A DNA stretch of 11,689 bases from Bacteroidota bacterium (GTDB lineage Bacteria > Bacteroidota > Bacteroidia > Bacteroidales > Prolixibacteraceae). Positions within the stretch are counted from its first letter, which is position 1. Every line of letters begins with the position of its first letter. Below the pieces are notes generated by a model. That model made no database searches and was not told where the DNA came from. It saw only the letters and a program-made list of their open reading frames with translations. Position numbers and translations under genes: made by a program. This document shows, piece by piece, positions 7,058 to 11,689 of the stretch. The DNA is taken from the NCBI GenBank assembly GCA_023393265.1, contig JAEWME010000248.1, positions 1 through 11,689 on the forward strand, in the 5' to 3' direction.

Positions 7058-8011
7058 ATGCAGCCCTTTCAGCCAAAAGAAAGTAATATGTTTTCACTGG
7101 TCGTTCCCGTATACAATGAAGAAGCTTTGATCGAAGAACTCGTCGCCCGCTCAGTCGAATCAGTCAGTTCGTTTGCCGGAAGCTACGAAATTCTTTTTGT
7201 GAACGACGGAAGTACCGACACCACGCTAAGCAAGCTCATCGCATTACGAAAGACCAATCCAGCCATAAAAATTGTTGACCTTTCCAGAAATTTCGGACAC
7301 CAGGCGGCCTACACTGCCGGTCTGGAACTCTCTTCAGGAGAAATTGTGGGACTGATGGACGGCGACCTACAAGACCCGCCGGAATTGCTTGGCGAGATGT
7401 ACCGGATGGTAAAAGAAGAGGGCTTCGACGTGGTTTCGGGAAAACGAAACGGCCGGAAAACTGCCCGGCTTCGGACATCCACTTTGCTGTTCCATTCCAT
7501 TTTTAAAGAAGTGGCCGGAATGCAAAACATGGAAAGCAACGGCAACTTTTCGGTAATGAACCGTACTGCGGTTGACGCGATGATCCGCATGAAAGAAACC
7601 ATCCGCTACCTGCCGGGAATGCGCTCTTTCATCGGGTTCAAACAAGGCTATGTAGAATATACACGCGAAAACCGGCTGGAAGGCGAACCCAAAATGACCT
7701 TTGGCAAACTGCTGAACCTGGGAGCCGACGCCATCTTTTCGTTCTCGAAGTTTCCGATTAAACTTTGCCTTTTCCTGGGCCTCATCGGAACAATCGTTTT
7801 CCTCATCGCGGGCATTTACGCGCTCATTGGAAAAATCGTTGGGTTCTCTCTGTTCGGTTGGTCGTCAACTGTTTTGAGCATCTATTTCCTGGGCTCTATA
7901 CAGTTAATTTTTTTGGGCATTTTGGGCGAATACATCTATCGGATATACAAGGAAACACAAAACAGGCCCATTTACCTGGTTAAAAAATTCTACGACTCCG
8001 AAAAAGCATAA
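7058..8011 (+). CDS. GtrB/DPM1-like family 2 glycosyltransferase (polyprenyl-phosphate sugar synthase)
   Basis: This protein has 317 residues from the ATG at 7058. The ATG at 7088 (residue 11) is an equally good or better start, because the family begins right at FSLVVPVYNEE. The GT-A core shows VVPVYNEE (15-22), FVNDGSTD (47-54), DLSRNFGHQAAYTAGL, and the metal-binding DGDLQDPPEL (101-110). Two hydrophobic helices at about 234-256 and 268-292 are followed by the typical GEYIYRIYKETQNRPIY tail. This is the arrangement of GtrB/ArnC-type enzymes, which load a sugar from a nucleotide donor onto undecaprenyl phosphate on the cytoplasmic side. Its stop overlaps the next start by one base (TAATG), so the two are probably translationally coupled: this enzyme makes the lipid-linked donor, the next uses it. 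The sugar is not predictable. Confidence 0.9.
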   Translation: MQPFQPKESNMFSLVVPVYNEEALIEELVARSVESVSSFAGSYEILFVNDGSTDTTLSKLIALRKTNPAIKIVDLSRNFGHQAAYTAGLELSSGEIVGLMDGDLQDPPELLGEMYRMVKEEGFDVVSGKRNGRKTARLRTSTLLFHSIFKEVAGMQNMESNGNFSVMNRTAVDAMIRMKETIRYLPGMRSFIGFKQGYVEYTRENRLEGEPKMTFGKLLNLGADAIFSFSKFPIKLCLFLGLIGTIVFLIAGIYALIGKIVGFSLFGWSSTVLSIYFLGSIQLIFLGILGEYIYRIYKETQNRPIYLVKKFYDSEKA

Positions 8012-10077
8012 TGACTGAAAAAAGCCTCCGGAAAATATTCTATGTTTTAGCCTTCATTCTCCTCGTCGGGATGCTTGTGACGAGTCGGGATGCGGGTATC
8101 TCGGGCGACGAAGAGGTGCACTACAAACAGTCGGAGATGGTTTACAACTACTTCGCCACCGGCGGGAAGGACCAGTCATCGCTTCACACGCCCGAAACAC
8201 ACCTCCAGTATTACGGACAAGCTTTCGACAACCTTGTAACCATCCTGATCCACTGGCTCGGGATTGAGGATATTTACGCATTTCGCCACCTGATGTGCAG
8301 CATTTCGGGCTGGCTTACCATCGTAATTACTGCTTTGTTTGCAGCATATCTCTCCGGATACCTGTCGGCTATTTTTGTGTTGCTGCTTTTTACCGTGTCG
8401 CCGGTTTTTATGGGTCATGCGCAAAACAACCTGAAAGACATCCCATTTGCACTGGCCTATATTTCAAGCACATATTTTTCGATGAAGCTGGTTTTCGACG
8501 GTCAGAAAATAAAGATCTTCACCATTTTATGCCTGATTCTGTCTGTCGCTTTATCCATTGGCATCAGGGCAGGCGGTTTCCTGGTGCTGTTCTACTATGG
8601 AATGTTCTTATTTATAAGGATTTCAAAAGACTTTTTTTCAGAAAAACGAATCGACATGCAAGCACTCAAAAAGCCCGTTTTTCTATTCCTGATTATTTCG
8701 GTTGCAGGATACCTGCTCGGGCTTGTTTTGTGGCCTTACGCGCTGCAAAATCCCTTCTTTAATCCATGGAAGTCGTACCAGGTAATGACCCATTTCCCGA
8801 CAACCGTCAGGCAAATTTTCGAAGGACATTTTGAGTGGTCGGATTTTCATCCGTGGTATTATTTGCCCAAATACATGGCCATCACCATTCCGGTCGTTGT
8901 GTTTGCCGGCATCGCTCTTTTTTTCCTGAACGCCCGAAAAAACTATACAGCCGAAACGAAATGGCAACTGGCACTCGCCGGATTCACTGTTTTATTTCCC
9001 ATCGCCTTTGTAATTTTCAAAAACTCTAATCTGTACGGTTCGTGGCGCCATTTTTTGTTTGTTTATCCGGCGATTATCCTTTTTGCTGCACTCGGGATTT
9101 CAGCCTTTTTTGCCCGATTCAGGCAGTTGAAAATACGCATTCCGGCTATCGTGATCCTGACTGCACTTCTGTTTCACCCCGTCAGATTTATGGCAGCCAA
9201 CCACCCGTATTACTATCTGTATTACAACCAGTTTGTCGGCGGACTAAAAGGTGCCTACGGCAACTACGAAACTGATTATTACTACAATACCATGCGGGAA
9301 GGGGCCGAATGGCTTCAGGAATACCAGAAAAACAACCTGCTGGAAGGAAAAATAACAGTTGGTGGAAACTTCCCGATTCAATGGTATTTTCGAAAAAATT
9401 TGGCAGCAAATTTCGTGTATTTCCCCTGGCAGCGCCGAAGTGAGTACGACTGGGATTATGCCATTGTGGCCAACAGCTACATTCCGCCCTACCAACTAAA
9501 AGAAAAAGTCTGGCCGCCAAAAAATACAATCCACACGATATATGCCGACGGTATCCCTGTTTGCGCTGTGGTAGAGCGCCATACAAAGGATGATTTGGCC
9601 GGAATACAGGCACAAAAAGAGGGCGATTACATTAAATCTGCAAGTTTTTTTGAAAATGCACTTCAATTTGATCAGGAAAATGAGCTGATCTATTTTAAAT
9701 TTGCAGAAGGATTGCTGAAAACGGGAAATCAGGAAAAAGCAAAAGAGATGCTCGAAAAATGCCTGAAAATTAATCCGGGATACGAGCAGGCACTGACACT
9801 TTTGGGCGATTTAGCCCTGACGAAAAACGAATCGGGAGAGGCAGCAAAATTTTATAAAAATGCCATTGCAGCAAACCGAAAATATTACGCGGCTTACCCG
9901 AAGCTGGCCGGTATTTATGCTGAAAACGACCCGGCCGAGGCACGCAGAATACTGAAAGGCTGTCTGAAACTGAACGCAAAATACAAGCCGGCATTGATCG
10001 CGCTGGCCGACACATACCGGAAAAGCAATCCGGAGATCGCAAAAAAGTACGAACAATTAATTAAAAATTTAAAATAA
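8011..10077 (+). CDS. GT-C membrane glycosyltransferase (GT39/PMT/ArnT-like) with C-terminal TPR domain
   Basis: This 688-residue protein has about ten hydrophobic segments between residues 8 and 390. Soon after the first helix comes GISGDEEVHY (D33-E34-E35), in the first external loop where GT-C enzymes carry their catalytic acidic residue(s). GHAQNNLKDIPFAL (135-148) and YGSWRHFLFVYP (342-353) fit GT39/ArnT-like families. Such enzymes take sugars from polyprenyl-phosphate donors and transfer them to proteins, lipids or glycans outside the inner membrane. Residues about 400-520 form a soluble region, and about 528-683 hold roughly four TPR-like helical repeats (AGIQAQKEGDYIKSASFFENA, GNQEKAKEMLEKCLKINPG, SGEAAKFYKNAIAANRKYYAA, PAEARRILKGCLKLN). 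TPRs on a GT-C enzyme suggest binding of a protein acceptor. It overlaps the upstream GtrB-like gene by one base and is followed after 17 bp by a small membrane-protein gene. Confidence 0.85.
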   Translation: MTEKSLRKIFYVLAFILLVGMLVTSRDAGISGDEEVHYKQSEMVYNYFATGGKDQSSLHTPETHLQYYGQAFDNLVTILIHWLGIEDIYAFRHLMCSISGWLTIVITALFAAYLSGYLSAIFVLLLFTVSPVFMGHAQNNLKDIPFALAYISSTYFSMKLVFDGQKIKIFTILCLILSVALSIGIRAGGFLVLFYYGMFLFIRISKDFFSEKRIDMQALKKPVFLFLIISVAGYLLGLVLWPYALQNPFFNPWKSYQVMTHFPTTVRQIFEGHFEWSDFHPWYYLPKYMAITIPVVVFAGIALFFLNARKNYTAETKWQLALAGFTVLFPIAFVIFKNSNLYGSWRHFLFVYPAIILFAALGISAFFARFRQLKIRIPAIVILTALLFHPVRFMAANHPYYYLYYNQFVGGLKGAYGNYETDYYYNTMREGAEWLQEYQKNNLLEGKITVGGNFPIQWYFRKNLAANFVYFPWQRRSEYDWDYAIVANSYIPPYQLKEKVWPPKNTIHTIYADGIPVCAVVERHTKDDLAGIQAQKEGDYIKSASFFENALQFDQENELIYFKFAEGLLKTGNQEKAKEMLEKCLKINPGYEQALTLLGDLALTKNESGEAAKFYKNAIAANRKYYAAYPKLAGIYAENDPAEARRILKGCLKLNAKYKPALIALADTYRKSNPEIAKKYEQLIKNLK

Positions 10078-10094
10078 CTCTAAAAATCAGTAAG

Positions 10095-10349
10095 ATGAAA
10101 AAAATGATGATGTTGGCTCTGATGAGCCTGATGATTGCTGGTGGTATGACGAAAGCTTATGCGCAGGAAGATTCTGCACAGGTTGCTGAAGAACCAAAAG
10201 ACACGATCTCGATCGACAACATGGACCCAACTTTTTATGAAGACGAAGCTGAAGAACCATCTTCAAACGGAACAACTTATGCCATCATCGGCGCCATTGT
10301 TGTAATTGGCGGTGCTGCATTCTATTTTATCAAGAAAAAGAAAAAGTAA
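10095..10349 (+). CDS. Small acidic single-pass membrane protein, function unknown
   Basis: This 84-residue protein has an N-terminal signal peptide (MKKMMMLALMSLMIAGG, possible cleavage after AYA at 21-23). An exposed stretch of about 35 residues follows with some twelve Asp/Glu and one Lys. A glycine/alanine-rich membrane helix spans about 61-79, and the protein ends in five lysines (80-84). Positive-inside topology puts the acidic part in the periplasm. The helix-plus-basic tail resembles a surface-sorting tail, but no LPXTG or other recognition motif is seen. It lies 17 bp after the GT-C gene and just before a terminator, so it is probably co-transcribed; it could be an accessory or acceptor of the glycosyltransferase, which is speculation. 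I do not recognise the family. Confidence 0.75.
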   Translation: MKKMMMLALMSLMIAGGMTKAYAQEDSAQVAEEPKDTISIDNMDPTFYEDEAEEPSSNGTTYAIIGAIVVIGGAAFYFIKKKKK

Positions 10350-10370
10350 TTTGCCTTTCCGATGCATAGA

Positions 10371-10396
10371 AAAGCCCGCTAAACGCGGGTTTTTTT
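10371..10396. terminator. Intrinsic terminator between convergent units
   Basis: CCCGC (10375-10379) pairs with GCGGG (10385-10389) around a 5-base loop. The stem extends through a G-T pair and A-T pairs into seven Ts (10390-10396). It ends the plus-strand glycosyltransferase unit. On the minus strand the same stem is followed by CTTTT, so it may also serve the AlaX-like gene whose stop is at 10408. Confidence 0.75.
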
Positions 10397-10407
10397 ATTC
10401 CTGAATT

Positions 10408-10875
10408 CTAAGTGTTACTGTCGAGCTTAAACCGGATGCGCAATCGTCCATCAGCAAAATCGGAGCTGATAATACGAAAAATACCAACTTCTGAAGTATC
10501 TGAAACATGTTGACCAGCGCAGGCACAAAGGTCGTAATCGCCCACAGAAACCAGCCGCAGTATCTCGCTGCTGTTCTCCGGAAGTTTGCTCAGATCAACA
10601 CTTTCAGAAATTTCCGACCGTTTGGCGAAAGAAACTGAAACTGCCAAATTCCGGCTGATCACCTCGTTTACCCGGTCCTCAATTTCCTGAATTTCTTCGG
10701 CAGTTGGTGCTTCGGTCAACAAGTAGTCGCATTTACTCTTTTTCCGCTCGATATGGCTCGATTTCGAGCGCGGGCAGCCAAACATCCGCACCATGGTTTG
10801 ATTCAAAATATGCTCTGCCGTGTGCATCGGCGGATATTCCTGCTTGTTATGATCGTTCAAAACGGGCTCTTCCAT
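10408..10875 (-). CDS. AlaX-like trans-editing hydrolase of mischarged tRNA-Ala
   Basis: This 155-residue protein contains the zinc-binding signature of the second additional domain of alanyl/threonyl-tRNA synthetases: H18-T-A-E-H22 followed by C119-A-G-Q-H123, in the context HTAEHILNQTM and CACAGQHVSDTSEVGIFRI. Stand-alone proteins of this size are AlaX-S type enzymes, which hydrolyse mischarged tRNA-Ala (Ser- or Gly-tRNA-Ala) in the cytoplasm and so protect translation accuracy. The ATG at 10875 lies 8 bases after the stop of the upstream RNA methyltransferase gene on the same strand, so they probably form one transcript. Substrate preference (serine against glycine or alanine) is not readable. 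The family assignment is strong because all four metal ligands are present with normal spacing. Confidence 0.88.
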   Translation of the reverse strand: MEEPVLNDHNKQEYPPMHTAEHILNQTMVRMFGCPRSKSSHIERKKSKCDYLLTEAPTAEEIQEIEDRVNEVISRNLAVSVSFAKRSEISESVDLSKLPENSSEILRLVSVGDYDLCACAGQHVSDTSEVGIFRIISSDFADGRLRIRFKLDSNT

Positions 10876-10883
10876 ATCTCGTT

Positions 10884-11689
10884 TTATTTAAATCCTCTCT
10901 GCCTGCACGCCTCGAAAACAACGACCGCCGCTGATGTTGAAACGTTCATCGAATCGGCGCTGCCTCGCATCGGGATAATGATATTTTGGTCAGCCGCGTT
11001 CACCCATTGATTGGTGATTCCATCGGCTTCGGTGCCCATTACAATCGCGGAAGCCCTTTTAAAATCGGCCTCGGTGTATGGAACAGCAGCTTGCAAATAG
11101 GTGCAGTAAATACTGATTTTTTGCTGTTTCATCCACGAAATGGCTTCCTTCGAATCGCAAACGGCCAGCGGAACGCTAAACAAACAACCAATACTCGAAC
11201 GAACAACGTTGGGATTATAGATGTCGGTTTGCGGATCGCAAACAATTACCGCATCAATACCCGCCGCATCGGCAGTGCGAAGCAACGCGCCCAGGTTTCC
11301 AGGTTTTTCAATAGCTTCCAAAACAAGCAACAAAGGTTTCTCCGGAAGTTTCAGGTCACTCAACGAATGACTTTTAGGCTTTGCTAAAGCAATAATTCCG
11401 CCGCTTCCTTCACGATAGGCAATCTTTTCAAACACGTCCTTCGAAACCGGAAAAACCTCTGCATCTTTGGTTATTCCTGAAGAAATGTTTTGAAAACGAT
11501 GTTCAGGAATAACATCGAAACACACAAAAATGGAGTTAAACTGATAGTTGTATTCGATGGCACGGCAAAACTCCTTTTCTCCCTCGACAATAAAGACGTT
11601 CTGAGCCTTTCGCTCCCGCGCTTTTTGCAGGTGGGCCAGGTTTTTAATGCGCTGATTTTGGGCGCTTGTAATCGGATCGCGGAAAAGCA
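10884..11689 (-). CDS. SpoU/TrmH-family RNA 2'-O-methyltransferase (5' partial)
   Basis: The frame runs from the stop at 10884 to the window end, about 267 visible codons, with the true start beyond 11689. A GTG at 11525 is internal: the 54 codons before it encode the normal N-terminal RNA-binding (L30e-like) region, with DPITSAQNQRIKNLAHLQKA and FIVEGEKEF. The catalytic SPOUT domain shows motif 1 (EAIEKPGNLGALLRTADAAG), motif 2 (AIVMGTEADGI) and motif 3 (IIIPMRGSADSMNVSTSAAV), which form the SAM-binding trefoil knot with its catalytic arginine. The enzyme should 2'-O-methylate a ribose in rRNA or tRNA; RlmB/TrmH-type targets cannot be separated by eye. An AlaX-like tRNA-editing gene follows closely, giving a small translation-related unit. 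Confidence 0.9.
   Translation of the reverse strand, partial: LFRDPITSAQNQRIKNLAHLQKARERKAQNVFIVEGEKEFCRAIEYNYQFNSIFVCFDVIPEHRFQNISSGITKDAEVFPVSKDVFEKIAYREGSGGIIALAKPKSHSLSDLKLPEKPLLLVLEAIEKPGNLGALLRTADAAGIDAVIVCDPQTDIYNPNVVRSSIGCLFSVPLAVCDSKEAISWMKQQKISIYCTYLQAAVPYTEADFKRASAIVMGTEADGITNQWVNAADQNIIIPMRGSADSMNVSTSAAVVVFEACRQRGFK

Noticed and set aside
10986..11387. Plus-strand open frame of 133 codons opposite the RNA methyltransferase
   Set aside because: The minus strand encodes all three SpoU motifs here, so the plus-strand frame is a shadow.

Overview
The window looks like chromosomal DNA of a member of the Bacteroidota, possibly of the Marinilabiliales/Prolixibacteraceae type; the order is a guess. 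The signs are a TAnnTTTG-type -7 promoter element, start codons without clear Shine-Dalgarno sequences, Tat-exported Gfo/Idh/MocA oxidoreductases, and a membrane-spanning one-component regulator. Eight protein genes are supported and coding density is high. No rRNA, tRNA, CRISPR array or insertion sequence was seen, and no gene-free stretch exceeds about 240 bases.

Layout. (1) Positions 1-2297: the 3' part of a gene for a membrane protein with a PI-PLC-like domain and a LamG-like domain outside, one transmembrane helix, and a SARP/BTAD-like DNA-binding domain inside. (2) Positions 2298-2538: a promoter region with six 11-bp direct repeats (TAA..CC heads) ending just upstream of a perfect TAnnTTTG element. 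(3) Positions 2539-6859: three co-directional genes. They encode a NapC/NirT-type tetrahaem cytochrome fused to a formylglycine-generating-enzyme-like (FGE) domain that lacks the usual catalytic cysteines, and two Tat-signal Gfo/Idh/MocA oxidoreductases. A strong intrinsic terminator follows. (4) Positions 7058-10349: a GtrB/DPM1-like polyprenyl-phosphate glycosyltransferase, a GT-C membrane glycosyltransferase with C-terminal TPRs that overlaps it by one base, and a small acidic single-pass membrane protein. This unit ends in a terminator shared with the convergent genes. (5) Positions 10408-11689, minus strand: an AlaX-like tRNA-editing hydrolase and a SpoU/TrmH-family RNA methyltransferase whose 5' end lies outside the window.

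How they may work together (inference). The regulator could sense an extracellular lipid or glycan ligand and bind the adjacent 11-bp repeats, since OmpR/PhoB/SARP-type winged helices are known to bind direct repeats of that period. It would then control an extracytoplasmic redox module made of a quinol-linked tetrahaem cytochrome and two exported NAD(P)-type sugar oxidoreductases. Two further TAACCC repeats 11 bp apart lie upstream of the glycosyltransferase unit, so that unit may share the regulator. The two minus-strand genes look like unrelated translation and RNA housekeeping functions.
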